The translations under genes and the position numbers were made by a program. Below the pieces are notes generated by a model. It ran no database searches. It was not told where the DNA came from and worked only from the letters and a program-made list of their open reading frames with translations. Positions 1-8,834 of a stretch of 64,000 nucleotides of DNA are shown here, one piece after another. The stretch is from Ga0077560 sp046330395 (GTDB lineage Bacteria > Actinomycetota > Thermoleophilia > Miltoncostaeales > Miltoncostaeaceae): the NCBI GenBank assembly GCA_046330395.1, contig JAXLSS010000004.1:1-64000 (forward strand). Direction: 5' to 3'. Positions within the stretch are counted from its first letter, which is position 1. Every line of letters begins with the position of its first letter.

Positions 1-776
1 CGCTTGAGGACGTGGAGCTGGGCCAGCGGCTGCTGGAGGACCGCACCGACATCACCCTGCCCGGCGACCCGCACCCCATCGGCGCCCTGCACCTCATCAC
101 CCAGGTTCGGCAGGAGGTGGAGGACATCTTCCTGGCCCTGGGCTACCGCATCGCCGACGGCCCGGAGATCGAGGACGAGTACCACAACTTCACGGCGCTG
201 AACGTGCCGGAGGGCCACCCGGCGCGCTCGGCGTCGGACACCTTCTACGTGGAGGGCCGGCCCGGTGTGGCCCTGCGCCCCCAGACCTCCCCGGTGCAGA
301 TCCGCGTGATGGAGCAGGGGCCGCCGCCGGTGTACGTCATCAGCCCCGGCGCGGTGTACCGGCGCGACGACGTGGACGCCACCCACAGCCCCATGTTCCA
401 CCAGCTGGAGGGGCTGGCGGTGGACGAGGGCCTGTCCCTGGCCCACCTCAAGGGCACGCTGGTGCATGTGGCCCGCCGCCTGCTGGGCCCCGACATCGAG
501 TACATCCTGCGCCCCCACTTCTTCCCGTTCACCGAGCCCTCGGTGGAGCTGTACGTGCGCTGGGCCGACCGGCACGGCCGGCCGCAGTGGCTGGAGCTGC
601 TGGGCGCCGGCATGGTCGACCCCAACGTGTTCGGGTTCGTGGACTACGACCCCGAGCGCTGGACCGGCTTCGCCTTCGGCATGGGCCTCGATCGCATCGC
701 CATGGTGCGGCACGGGCTGCCCGACCTGCGGCTGCTGTTCGAGAGCGACCTGCGCTTCCTGGAGCAGTTCTCGTGA
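1..776 (+). CDS. pheS: Phenylalanyl-tRNA synthetase alpha subunit, 5' truncated by window edge
   Basis: This is the C-terminal catalytic part of PheS, which with PheT forms the cytoplasmic alpha2-beta2 enzyme that charges tRNA-Phe. The reading frame is open from base 3, so the gene begins upstream and the first in-window GTG at 12 is not the start. The class II aminoacyl-tRNA synthetase core is clear: the region RPQTSPVQIR followed by the motif 2 segment YRRDDVDATHSPMFHQLEG, and motif 3 GFAFGMGLDRIAM close to the C-terminus. The stop overlaps the pheT start by 4 bp (GTGA at 773-776), so the two subunits are probably translationally coupled. Identity is essentially certain; only the N-terminal tRNA-binding coiled coil is missing from view. 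Confidence 0.97.
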   Translation, partial: LEDVELGQRLLEDRTDITLPGDPHPIGALHLITQVRQEVEDIFLALGYRIADGPEIEDEYHNFTALNVPEGHPARSASDTFYVEGRPGVALRPQTSPVQIRVMEQGPPPVYVISPGAVYRRDDVDATHSPMFHQLEGLAVDEGLSLAHLKGTLVHVARRLLGPDIEYILRPHFFPFTEPSVELYVRWADRHGRPQWLELLGAGMVDPNVFGFVDYDPERWTGFAFGMGLDRIAMVRHGLPDLRLLFESDLRFLEQFS

Positions 777-3193
777 GGCTGCCCCTGTCGTGGATGCGCG
801 AGTACGTCGACCCGGACGTGACGCCCGAGCACCTGGCCGACCTGCTGGCCGACAGCGGCACCGCCGTGGAGGCGGTGGAGCGGCGCGTGCCCACCGAGGA
901 CGGCAACCTGGACCACTTCCGGGTGGGCCGGGTGCTGGAGGCCGTGCAGCACCCCAACGCCGACCGTCTGCGCGTGTGCACGGTGGACGTGGGGGAGGGC
1001 GCCCCGCGCACCATCGTCTGCGGCGCCCCCAACGCCCGCACCGGGCTGTGGGTGGCCGTTGCCCTGCCCGGCGCCGTGCTGCCCGGCCGCCCGCCCCTGG
1101 GCACCGCCAAGCTGCGCGGGGTGGAGAGCCACGGGATGCTGTGCAGCGACACCGAGCTGGGCGTGGGCACCGACGGCGGCGGCATCCTGGAGCTGCCCGG
1201 CGAGCCCGCCCCGGGCACGCCGCTGGCCGACGTGCTGCCCATCGCCGAGGCGGTGCTGGACTGTGAGATCACCTCCAACCGTCCCGACTGCCAGTCCATC
1301 CACGGGCTGGCGCGCGAGGTGCACGCCGTCACCGGGGCGCCCCTGGCCCCCCTGGACGAGTCGGACCCGCCCGCCGAGGGTGCGGGCACCATCGACGACC
1401 ACGCCTTCGTGCGCGTGGAGGACACCGCGCTGTGCCCCCGCTACCTGGCGCGCATGTTCACCGACGTCACGGTGGGTCCCTCGCCCGACTGGATGAAACG
1501 GCGGCTGGAGGCCGCCGGCATGCGGAGCATCAGCAACGTGGTGGACATCACCAACTACGTGATGCTGCTCACCGGGCAGCCCCTGCACGGGTTCGACCTG
1601 GACACGCTGGCGGGGCCGGGCATCGTGGTGCGCCGCGCCGCCGCCGGCGAGTCGCTCACCACCCTGGACGGGCAGCACCGGGACATCCCCGAGGGCACGC
1701 TCTTGATCTGCGACGCGGAGGCCCCCGTGGGCGGCATCGCCGGCGTGATGGGCTGCGCCGAGAGCGAGGTCACCGACGCCACCACGCGGGTGCTGCTGGA
1801 GGTGGCCAACTTCGACGGCGGCGCCATCCTCACCACCTCCCTGGCGCTGGGGCTGCGCAGCGAGGCCAGCGCCCGCTTCGAGCGCGGGCTGCCACGGCAG
1901 CTGCCCGAGCGGGCCATGCGCATCGCCTCGCGGTTGCTGGTGGAGCTGTGCGGCGCCCGCATGGTGCCCGGCACCATCGACACCGGACCGCCCGCCGACA
2001 TCGAGCTGCGGGTGCGCATGCGCCACGCCCGCATGGAGTCCCTCCTGGGCATGCCCGTGCCGCCCGCCCGCGTGCGGGAGATCCTGGAGCGACTGGGCTT
2101 CGCCGTGTCCGACACCGCCGACGGCGTCGAGGTGGTGGTGCCCTTCGAGCGCTGGGGCGACGTGCGTCGCGAGGCCGACCTCATCGAGGAGGTCGGCCGC
2201 GTGCACGGCTACCAGCACGTGCCGGAGCTGCTGCCGCGCCTGGTGGGCGACGGCCGGCGGACCCCCGCCCAGCTGCTGGTCCAGCGGCTGTCGCGGCGGG
2301 CCTGCGACCTGGGCCTGTCGGAGGCCGTCACGTACCGGTTCGTGCCCGCCGCCGACGCCGACGGCCTGCTGATGGCCGCCGACGACCCCCGCCGCAACGT
2401 GATGCGCCTGGCCAACCCCATCTCCGAGGAGATGGCGGTGATGCGCCAGTCGATGCTGCCCGGCCTGCTGCGGGCCGCATCGCGCAACCAGCGCCACCAG
2501 CGCCCCCAGGGCGGCCTGTTCGAGGTGGGCCGCACCTACGCCCCGGATGCCCAGCTGGCGCGGGAACGTGAGTTCCTGGCGGCGCTGGTGTTCGGCGCGC
2601 CGGCGCGTGACCACTGGCGGGCCCAGCCTGCCCCCAACGACATCCACGCCGCCACGGGCCTGGCCATGGCGCTGTGCGCCGCGGCCGGCGTGCGGCCGGT
2701 GCAGGGCCCCAACGCCGCGCCGTACTTCCACCCGGTGCGCCAGACCCGGCTCACGGTGGGTGATGTGCCGGTGGGCTGGGTGGGCGAGATGCACCCCCGC
2801 GTGCTGCGCAACTTCGACGTCACCGGGCCCGCCACCGCGGTGGTGCTCGACCTGGAGGCCCTGGGCGCCGCCCGGCCCGCGGGTGCGCGGCGGTTCGAGG
2901 ACCTCCTGACGGTGCCGGTGTCGCCCCGCGACCTGGCCCTGGTGGTGGCCGACGACATCCCATCGGCCGCCCTGGTGGACACCGCCCGGCGGGCCGGCGG
3001 GGACCTGCTGCGCGACGTGCGCGTGTTCGACCGCTACGCCGGCGCCCAGGTGGGCGAGGGCAAGGTCAGCCTGGCGTTGCGGCTGGTGATCGGCGACCCG
3101 GGCACCACGCTCACCGACGAGCAGATCGCCGAGGTGGTGGACGCCGTGCGCGCCGCCCTGGCCCACGATCACGGGGCGGTGCTGCGGGCATGA
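773..3193 (+). CDS. pheT: Phenylalanyl-tRNA synthetase beta subunit
   Basis: Beta subunit of phenylalanyl-tRNA synthetase, 806 residues, the usual bacterial length. It starts at GTG 773, giving an N-terminus LPLSWMREYV typical of PheT, and overlaps pheS by 4 bp; upstream in-frame sequence is just pheS in another frame. In order one sees the N-terminal EMAP-II-like tRNA-binding domain (about residues 40-150, with HPNADRLRVC and IVCGAPN), the B3/B4 editing domain, B5, and a C-terminal FDX-ACB anticodon-binding domain (about 710-806, with SPRDLALVV). The stop overlaps the argC start by 4 bp (ATGA at 3190-3193), so translation of the arginine genes appears coupled to pheT. The pheST-arg neighbourhood is also known from Mycobacterium. 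Confidence 0.98.
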   Translation: MRLPLSWMREYVDPDVTPEHLADLLADSGTAVEAVERRVPTEDGNLDHFRVGRVLEAVQHPNADRLRVCTVDVGEGAPRTIVCGAPNARTGLWVAVALPGAVLPGRPPLGTAKLRGVESHGMLCSDTELGVGTDGGGILELPGEPAPGTPLADVLPIAEAVLDCEITSNRPDCQSIHGLAREVHAVTGAPLAPLDESDPPAEGAGTIDDHAFVRVEDTALCPRYLARMFTDVTVGPSPDWMKRRLEAAGMRSISNVVDITNYVMLLTGQPLHGFDLDTLAGPGIVVRRAAAGESLTTLDGQHRDIPEGTLLICDAEAPVGGIAGVMGCAESEVTDATTRVLLEVANFDGGAILTTSLALGLRSEASARFERGLPRQLPERAMRIASRLLVELCGARMVPGTIDTGPPADIELRVRMRHARMESLLGMPVPPARVREILERLGFAVSDTADGVEVVVPFERWGDVRREADLIEEVGRVHGYQHVPELLPRLVGDGRRTPAQLLVQRLSRRACDLGLSEAVTYRFVPAADADGLLMAADDPRRNVMRLANPISEEMAVMRQSMLPGLLRAASRNQRHQRPQGGLFEVGRTYAPDAQLAREREFLAALVFGAPARDHWRAQPAPNDIHAATGLAMALCAAAGVRPVQGPNAAPYFHPVRQTRLTVGDVPVGWVGEMHPRVLRNFDVTGPATAVVLDLEALGAARPAGARRFEDLLTVPVSPRDLALVVADDIPSAALVDTARRAGGDLLRDVRVFDRYAGAQVGEGKVSLALRLVIGDPGTTLTDEQIAEVVDAVRAALAHDHGAVLRA

Positions 3194-4179
3194 CGAGCGC
3201 CACCGTGCACGTGCTGGGCGCCGCCGGGTACGCCGGCTCGCAGCTGGCCGCGCTGGTGGACGCGCACCCCTGGTTCACGCTGGGCACCATCACCGCCCGC
3301 GCCGACGCCGGCAGGCCGCTGCGGGCGCTGTACCCGGAGTACCGCGTGGACGCCGTGCTCACCGAGCTGGACGTGCAGGCCATCGCCCCCGGCGACTTCG
3401 CCGCCGTGTGCTACCCCCACGCCGCCGCGTCCGAGCTGGTGGCCCAGCTGGTGGACCGGGGGGTGCGCGTGGTGGACGTCTCGGCCGACCACCGGCTGCG
3501 CGACCCCGCGCTGTACCCGGCCTGGTATGGGTTCGAGCACCCGCGGCCCGACCTGCTGGCCGAGGCGGTGTACGGGCTGCCGGAGGCCTACCGCGAGCGC
3601 ATCCGCACCGCGCGGGTGGTGGCCAACCCCGGCTGCTACCCCACGGCCGCCCTGCTGGCGCTGCTGCCGCTGGTGGGCCACCTGGAGGACGTCATCATCG
3701 ACGCCAAGAGCGGCGTCAGCGGGGCCGGCCGGGCGCCCAGCGACACGGTGCACTTCTGCTCGGTCACCGACAACCTCACCCCCTACAAGGTGCTGTCCCA
3801 CCGCCACACGCCGGAGATCGGCCAGGAGCTGGGGCTGGAGGTCACGTTCACGCCGCACCTCATGGCCGTGGACCGTGGCGAGCTCACCACCTGCTACGCG
3901 CGGCTCACCGGGGAGGTTCCGGACACCCAGGAGGCCATGCTGCAGCGCTACCGCGCCTTCTACGACGGGCACCCGTTCGTGGAGGTGGTGGACACCCCGC
4001 CGGGGCTGCGCGGCGTGCAGCGCACCAACATCGCCCAGATCTGCCCGCTGCTGGATGCGCCCAAGGGCCGCCTGCTGGCGTTCGGGGTGATCGACAACCT
4101 GGTGAAGGGCGCGGCCGGGCAGGCCCTGCAGAACCTCAACCTGATGGCCGGGCGGCCCGAGACGGAGGGCTTGGTATGA
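3190..4179 (+). CDS. argC: N-acetyl-gamma-glutamyl-phosphate reductase
   Basis: ArgC reduces N-acetylglutamyl phosphate to the semialdehyde with NADPH, the third step of arginine synthesis in the cytoplasm. The 329-residue protein has the N-terminal nucleotide-binding loop GAAGYAGSQL (about 10-19) and the active-site motif NPGCYPTA with the catalytic Cys at 149, followed by the SGVSGAGR segment. Its length fits the family. The ATG at 3190 overlaps the pheT stop, and its own stop overlaps the argJ start by 4 bp, so it sits inside a tightly coupled pheS-pheT-argC-argJ unit. Confidence 0.98.
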   Translation: MTSATVHVLGAAGYAGSQLAALVDAHPWFTLGTITARADAGRPLRALYPEYRVDAVLTELDVQAIAPGDFAAVCYPHAAASELVAQLVDRGVRVVDVSADHRLRDPALYPAWYGFEHPRPDLLAEAVYGLPEAYRERIRTARVVANPGCYPTAALLALLPLVGHLEDVIIDAKSGVSGAGRAPSDTVHFCSVTDNLTPYKVLSHRHTPEIGQELGLEVTFTPHLMAVDRGELTTCYARLTGEVPDTQEAMLQRYRAFYDGHPFVEVVDTPPGLRGVQRTNIAQICPLLDAPKGRLLAFGVIDNLVKGAAGQALQNLNLMAGRPETEGLV

Positions 4180-5405
4180 GCGGTGCGTTCCCACCCGTGG
4201 AGCGGGATGACTGGCTGGACGCCCCAGAGGGCCTGCGGATGCTCCCCGGCGGGTCCGTGACCTCCCCGGAGGGATACTCGGCCGCGGCCGTGGCCAGCGG
4301 CGCCAAGACCACCGGGGGCCTCGACATCGGCATCCTGCGCGCCGACCGCACCGCGGTGGCCTGGCTGGTGGACACGGTCAACGCCCTGCCCTCGGCGCCG
4401 GTGCGCCTCAACCGCACGCGCAACCGGTCGCGGCTGCAGGCGGTGGTGGTGAACGCCAGCAAGGCCAACGCCGGCACCGGCGCGGTGGGCCTGGAGGACG
4501 CCCACGAGATGGTGCGCCGGGCCGCGCGCGGGCTGGGCCTGGACGAGGACACCGTGGCCGTGTGCAGCACCGGCACCATCGGCGAGCGCGTGGACCTCAA
4601 GAAGGCCCTGCCGGCCATCGACCAGGTGTGCCAGGCGATGGCGCCCGACGGCGGCGCCGACTTCGGCCTGGCCATCTGCACCACCGACCGCGCCCCCAAG
4701 GGTGGCGCGTTCCAGATCGAGCTGCCCACGGCAGGGACGGTCACCATCGGCATCGCCGCCAAGGGCGCCGGGATGATCCGGCCCACCATGGCCACCATGC
4801 TGGCCTACCTCACCACCGACGCCGCGGTGAACGCCGAGGACCTGCAGCACCTCACCCAGCGCGTGGCCCGCGCCAGCTTCAACCGCATCAGCGTGGACGG
4901 GCAGATGAGCCCGTCCGACACGCTGCTGGTGATGGCCAACGGCGAGGGCGGCCCCATCGAGGGCGACGACCTGGAGCTGCTCACCCAGGCCATGACGGCC
5001 GTGTGCCGCTGGGCGGCCATCCAGATGGTGAAGGACGGGGAGGGCGCCGAGCACGCCGTGCGCGTGCTGGTGACGGGAGCCCGCGACACCGCCGAGGCCG
5101 ACCGCGTGGCCCGGGCGGTTGGCGAGTCGTCCCTGGTGAAGACCGCCATCTTCGGCCGCGACCCCAACTGGGGCCGCATCTCGCAGGCCGTGGGGCAGGC
5201 CCTGGCGTCCACGCCCGGCGTGCCGCCCCAGCTGGACGTGCGCATCGACGGCCACGCGCTCACGGCGCCCGAGCTGGCCCAGGTGATGGCCCTGCCGGAG
5301 TACGACGTGGAGCTGTCGCTGGGCCGCGGCTCGGCGGAGACCGTGCTGTGGGCCTCCGACCTCACCCACGCCTACATCACCCTCAACGCGGAGTACCACA
5401 CCTAA
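4176..5405 (+). CDS. argJ: Bifunctional glutamate N-acetyltransferase / N-acetylglutamate synthase
   Basis: ArgJ transfers the acetyl group from N-acetylornithine to glutamate, closing the acetyl cycle of arginine synthesis. The protein has 409 residues. It contains the self-cleavage motif KGAGMIRPTMATML, where the precursor is cut before Thr207, which becomes the N-terminal nucleophile of the beta chain; oxyanion-type residues appear in CSTGTIGE (about 130-137). The start ATG 4176 overlaps argC by 4 bp. The canonical Ala in the GMIAP segment is Arg here (GMIRP). After the stop comes a hairpin and a gap of about 330 bp before an unrelated FG-GAP gene, so argB and argD are no longer contiguous. 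An internal thiol or serine acetyl-CoA-dependent activity cannot be judged from sequence. Confidence 0.97.
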   Translation: MSGAFPPVERDDWLDAPEGLRMLPGGSVTSPEGYSAAAVASGAKTTGGLDIGILRADRTAVAWLVDTVNALPSAPVRLNRTRNRSRLQAVVVNASKANAGTGAVGLEDAHEMVRRAARGLGLDEDTVAVCSTGTIGERVDLKKALPAIDQVCQAMAPDGGADFGLAICTTDRAPKGGAFQIELPTAGTVTIGIAAKGAGMIRPTMATMLAYLTTDAAVNAEDLQHLTQRVARASFNRISVDGQMSPSDTLLVMANGEGGPIEGDDLELLTQAMTAVCRWAAIQMVKDGEGAEHAVRVLVTGARDTAEADRVARAVGESSLVKTAIFGRDPNWGRISQAVGQALASTPGVPPQLDVRIDGHALTAPELAQVMALPEYDVELSLGRGSAETVLWASDLTHAYITLNAEYHT

Positions 5406-5434
5406 CGGCCGCCGGTGCGATCCGCCCCCGCGGG

Positions 5435-5463
5435 TGCAGTCGGCACGCGCATCTGCCGATGCA
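5435..5463 (+). terminator. Hairpin 30 bp after argJ, terminator-like
   Basis: The left arm TGCAGTCGGCA and right arm TGCCGATGCA are complementary except for one bulged G, with an 8-nt loop. It lies just behind the argJ stop and could end the pheST-argCJ transcript or act as a 3' stabiliser. No T-run follows, so a classical intrinsic terminator is not shown; GC-rich actinobacteria often lack T-runs. Confidence 0.4.
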
Positions 5464-5469
5464 GCCGGT

Positions 5470-5679
5470 ATGCCAACCCCCCGACGGACGGTGGACCCAA
5501 TGCTGGTGGCACGGCGCCTGTGGCGCAGCATCACCCGCGCGGTGACGCGCGCGGTGCCGGTGGTGGCCGATGACGAGTGGGTGGGGGACGCGGGACCCCT
5601 GGCCCGCGCGGACGTGGCCATGCTGGCGCCCGCCCCCTCGCACGACCCCACCCGGTCGCGCGACAACACTCCTCACTGA
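5470..5679 (+). CDS. Possible small hypothetical protein
   Basis: A 69-codon reading frame fills most of the gap between argJ and the FG-GAP gene. Its third codon positions are mostly G or C, as in real genes here, which is the main support. The product is basic at first (repeated TRAV units near residues 28-34) and then acidic and proline-rich, with no recognised domain, no clear signal peptide and no convincing Shine-Dalgarno. A start further upstream at GTG 5434 would run through the hairpin. It may be spurious; no function is proposed. Confidence 0.35.
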   Translation: MPTPRRTVDPMLVARRLWRSITRAVTRAVPVVADDEWVGDAGPLARADVAMLAPAPSHDPTRSRDNTPH

Positions 5680-5719
5680 ACCTTCGCCTCCCGGCTGGCC
5701 GCGCGTCGTCCCACGCTGG

Positions 5720-5731
5720 TAGCGTGCCGAC
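5720..5731 (+). promoter_or_regulatory. Candidate -10 element for a leaderless FG-GAP transcript
   Basis: TAGCGT ends 6 nt before the GTG start at 5732. With transcription starting about 6-7 nt after a -10 hexamer, the mRNA would begin at or near the start codon. No good -35 is visible. It resembles the elements before dnaE, copZ and other genes in this window. Confidence 0.4.
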
Positions 5732-7918
5732 GTGGGCGTTCGTGGGCGCAACCCCCGCGGCCCGCTCCGGCCGCTTCACCTCGGGATGATCGCCCTGCTG
5801 ATGTGCGCGGGGGCGGCCGAGGCTACCCTCCCCCAGCAGCAGGGGCTGCTCAACCTCACCTCCAACCAGGGCGGTGCGGTCGACCTGCAGGGCGCCGGGG
5901 CCGGTGACCGCGCCGGCGAGACCGTCGCCGGGCTGGGTGATTTCGACGGGGACGGCTCGCGCGACGTGGCGGTGGGGGCCTGGCGCGCCGACCCGCGCGG
6001 CCGCGTGGACGCCGGAACGGTGTTCGTGGCCTTCGGGCCGTTCACCGGCCCGTCCATCGACCTGGGGTCGTCGCCCAACGTGATGCGCATCGACGGCGCC
6101 ATCGCCGGCGACTGGGTGGGCGTGGGGGTGGCGTCGGCCGGCGATGTCAACGGCGACGGCCGGCCCGACCTGCTGGTGGGCGCCAACCAGACGGACAACA
6201 ACGGCCGCATCAACTCCGGCTCGGTGTACCTCATCTGGGGCTCGGCCGACCGCAGCTCGGTGGACCTGGGCAACCTGGGTGGCAGGGGCATCCGCATCGA
6301 CGGGGCGGCGGCCGGCGACGAGCTGGGCGCGTCATCGGTGGCGGGCGTGGGCGACATCAACGGTGACGGCTACCCGGACATCGCGGTGGGCGCGCGGGGC
6401 GCCGACAACAACAACCGCGCCAACTCCGGGTCGGCCTACGTGGTGTTCGGCGGCCCCCACATGGACAACGTGGACCTGGCCAACCCGCAGGGGCGGGCCG
6501 TGCGCATCGACGGGGCCAACACCGCCGACCAGCTCGGCACGCGTGTGGCCGCCGCGGGCGACTTCAACGGCGACGGCCGTCCCGATCTCATGGTGTCGGC
6601 ACCCACCTTCGACCCCGGCGGCGCGGCCGGTGGACGGCTGGACGCGGGCGCCGTGTACGTGGTGTTCGGCAGCGCCGGATTCGGCAGCCTCGACCTGGGT
6701 GGCCCCGAGGCCACAACCCGGTCGGTGCGCATCGACGGCGCCGTGGCGGGCGACCAGACCGGCACCGCCATCGCGCCCATCGGCGACACCAACGGCGACG
6801 GCCGCTCCGAGGTGATGATCGGGGCGCCCTACGCCGAGAGCGGCGGCCGCGCCGACGCCGGCGCGGCCTTCATGGTGCGCGGCGCGGCGGACACCGCGCC
6901 GGTGGACCTGTCCAACCTCGGCGCGCGCAGCGTGCGCGTGGACGGGGCCCAGGCCGGTGATTTCCTGGGCGTCACGCTGGCGTCCGTGGGTGACCTCAAC
7001 GGCGACGGCCGGGGCGACCTGATGCTGGGCGCGAACGGCCTGGACACCTCCACCGCCACCAACATGGGCGGCGCCTACCTGGTCACCAGCCTGCCGCAGG
7101 CCGGGCGGCTGGACCTGGCGCAGCCGGGCGGCGCGGCAATCACCGTGCTGGGGTCCGGGCCGGGCGACCAGTCGGGCAGCTCGGTGGCGGCGCTGGGCGA
7201 CGTCACCGGCGACGGCCGCCCCGACGCCCTGGTGGGCAGCCGCTTCGCCGACCCCCTTGGACGCGTCGACGCCGGCGCGGCACAGGTGGTGCTGGGCTTC
7301 GGCCAGCCCGAGGTTGCGTACACCGCCGACGCCCTGCAGGGGCGGGTGGGCACCCCCATCGCGGCCCGGGGGCCGTCGGCAATCCAGCGCACCGGTGCCG
7401 CCCAGTTCACGGTCAGCCCCGCGCTGCCGGCCGGCGTCACCATCGACCATGGCACCGGCGTGATCTCCGGCACGCCCACGGCGGCCGCCGAGGCGCGGGC
7501 GTACACGGTCACCATGAGCGACCTGGCGGGCACCGGCACCGCCAGCGTGTCGCTGGGCGTGTCCGCCGGCGGCATCGTGCAGAAGGGCGGCCGCACCGTG
7601 ACGCTGCGGTCGTTCAGCACGCGCTGCGTGCGGGTGCGGGTCAGCGGGCCGTGCCGCGTGCAGGTGCGGTTCCGGGCCAGCGCCGCCACGCGCCTCATCG
7701 TGGAGCTGCGCTCCCTCCGGCCCAACCGGCGCATCGGCGGCGTGCGCGTCACCGTCCACGCGGGGCTCAACCGGGTGCTGCTGCCCGCGCGGTTCGGCCG
7801 CCGCGCCGTGTCACCGGGGCGGTACGTCGTGCGGTTGCGCCGCGTGTCGGCGCCCCTTGCGGTGCGGCCCAGCGCCGTGGGGGTGCGCGTGACGCTCCGG
7901 GGCGGCGCCACGCGATAA
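5732..7918 (+). CDS. Secreted FG-GAP repeat protein with Ig-like domain
   Basis: An extracellular protein of 728 residues. A hydrophobic stretch near residues 19-32 after a basic N-terminus suggests export; an alternative start is ATG 5786. Residues about 47-526 hold seven FG-GAP/integrin-alpha-type repeats, each with a calcium-loop pattern such as GDVNGDGRPDLLVG, the number expected for one closed seven-bladed propeller. Residues about 527-613 form a putative Ig (He_PIG-like) domain (LPAGVTIDHGTGVISGTP). The last 115 residues are Arg-rich beta-type sequence with two cysteines. Function is unknown; FG-GAP proteins usually bind ligands or other proteins outside the cell. The gene sits between argJ and argB on the same strand. 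It shares repeat style (RIDG, GDxNGDG) with the giant gene at 50942, suggesting family expansion. Confidence 0.85.
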   Translation: MGVRGRNPRGPLRPLHLGMIALLMCAGAAEATLPQQQGLLNLTSNQGGAVDLQGAGAGDRAGETVAGLGDFDGDGSRDVAVGAWRADPRGRVDAGTVFVAFGPFTGPSIDLGSSPNVMRIDGAIAGDWVGVGVASAGDVNGDGRPDLLVGANQTDNNGRINSGSVYLIWGSADRSSVDLGNLGGRGIRIDGAAAGDELGASSVAGVGDINGDGYPDIAVGARGADNNNRANSGSAYVVFGGPHMDNVDLANPQGRAVRIDGANTADQLGTRVAAAGDFNGDGRPDLMVSAPTFDPGGAAGGRLDAGAVYVVFGSAGFGSLDLGGPEATTRSVRIDGAVAGDQTGTAIAPIGDTNGDGRSEVMIGAPYAESGGRADAGAAFMVRGAADTAPVDLSNLGARSVRVDGAQAGDFLGVTLASVGDLNGDGRGDLMLGANGLDTSTATNMGGAYLVTSLPQAGRLDLAQPGGAAITVLGSGPGDQSGSSVAALGDVTGDGRPDALVGSRFADPLGRVDAGAAQVVLGFGQPEVAYTADALQGRVGTPIAARGPSAIQRTGAAQFTVSPALPAGVTIDHGTGVISGTPTAAAEARAYTVTMSDLAGTGTASVSLGVSAGGIVQKGGRTVTLRSFSTRCVRVRVSGPCRVQVRFRASAATRLIVELRSLRPNRRIGGVRVTVHAGLNRVLLPARFGRRAVSPGRYVVRLRRVSAPLAVRPSAVGVRVTLRGGATR

Positions 7919-7931
7919 AGTGCCCGGTTTG
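7916..7931 (+). promoter_or_regulatory. Candidate -10 element before argB
   Basis: TAAAGT at 7916-7921 lies 10 nt before ATG 7932. Its first three bases are the stop codon of the FG-GAP gene. This would give argB-argD its own, nearly leaderless, promoter now that the FG-GAP gene separates it from argJ. No matching -35 was found at 16-19 bp. Confidence 0.35.
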
Positions 7932-8834
7932 ATGGGCACGCAGCCACCTCCCAACGCCATTCCGCCGCACGACGAACGTCGCGACGGCCTCGAGGACCGC
8001 GTGGCGGTGCTGCTGGAGGCGCTGCCATACATCCGCGAGTTCCAGGGCGCCACCATCGTGGTCAAGTACGGCGGCGCGGCCATGATCGCGCCGGAACTCC
8101 AGGCCTCGTTCGCCCGCGACATCGCGCTGCTGAAGCTGGTGGGGATGAACCCGGTGGTGGTGCACGGCGGCGGCCCCGCCATCTCCCGCTACTCGGCCCG
8201 GCTGGGGCTGGAGGTGCGGTTCGTGGACGGCCTGCGGGTGACCGACGCCGACACCATGGAGCTGGCCAAGATGGTGCTGGTGGGCAAGATCAACAAGGAG
8301 ATCGTGGCCCACCTCCACGTGGCGGGCGTGCGGGCGGTGGGTCTGGCCGGCGACGACGGCGCGCTCATCCGGGCCTCCCGGCACGCGCCCAACGGCCATG
8401 ACATCGGTTTCGTGGGCCGGGTGGACCACATCGACCCCACGGTGCTGCAGCGCCTGTCCGACTTCGTGCCCGTGGTGGCCAGCGTGGGCGTGGACGCCGA
8501 GGGCCAGAGCTACAACCTCAACGCCGACACGGTGGCCGGGCGCATCGCGGGGGCCCTGGGCGCGCGCAAGGTGCTGTTCCTCACCGACGTGGAGGGGCTG
8601 TACCGCGACCCGGACGACCCGTCCACGGTGATCTCCGAGTGCAGCCTGCTGGAGCTGGAGGAGATGATCGCCGACGGCACCATCAGCGGCGGCATGCTGC
8701 CCAAGCTGGCCGGTGTGCGCGACGCGCTGGCGCACGGGGTGGAGGCGGCGCAGATCGTGGACGGCCGGCTGCCGCACTCGCTGCTGACCGAGCTGTTCAC
8801 CGAGGCCGGCATCGGCACGAAGATCACCGCATGA
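7932..8834 (+). CDS. argB: Acetylglutamate kinase
   Basis: ArgB phosphorylates N-acetylglutamate with ATP, the second and usually feedback-controlled step of arginine synthesis. From ATG 7932 it has 300 residues; GTG 7920 is possible but lies inside the putative -10 element. Features seen are the phosphate-binding segment VVKYGGAAM (Lys45), the glycine loop VHGGGP (78-82), the substrate segment NLNADTVAG, and a C-terminal GIGTKI. An N-terminal extension of about 20 residues ahead of RVAVLLEALPYI resembles the N-helix of arginine-inhibited hexameric forms, so feedback inhibition is likely (inference). The stop overlaps argD by 4 bp. Confidence 0.97.
   Translation: MGTQPPPNAIPPHDERRDGLEDRVAVLLEALPYIREFQGATIVVKYGGAAMIAPELQASFARDIALLKLVGMNPVVVHGGGPAISRYSARLGLEVRFVDGLRVTDADTMELAKMVLVGKINKEIVAHLHVAGVRAVGLAGDDGALIRASRHAPNGHDIGFVGRVDHIDPTVLQRLSDFVPVVASVGVDAEGQSYNLNADTVAGRIAGALGARKVLFLTDVEGLYRDPDDPSTVISECSLLELEEMIADGTISGGMLPKLAGVRDALAHGVEAAQIVDGRLPHSLLTELFTEAGIGTKITA

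Noticed and set aside
644..3172. Long minus-strand frames opposite pheT, such as 644-3172
   Set aside because: They are shadows caused by very high GC content; composition is His/Gln/Gly-rich with no domain, and the plus-strand gene is certain. The same holds for 16349-19582 and other long antisense frames.
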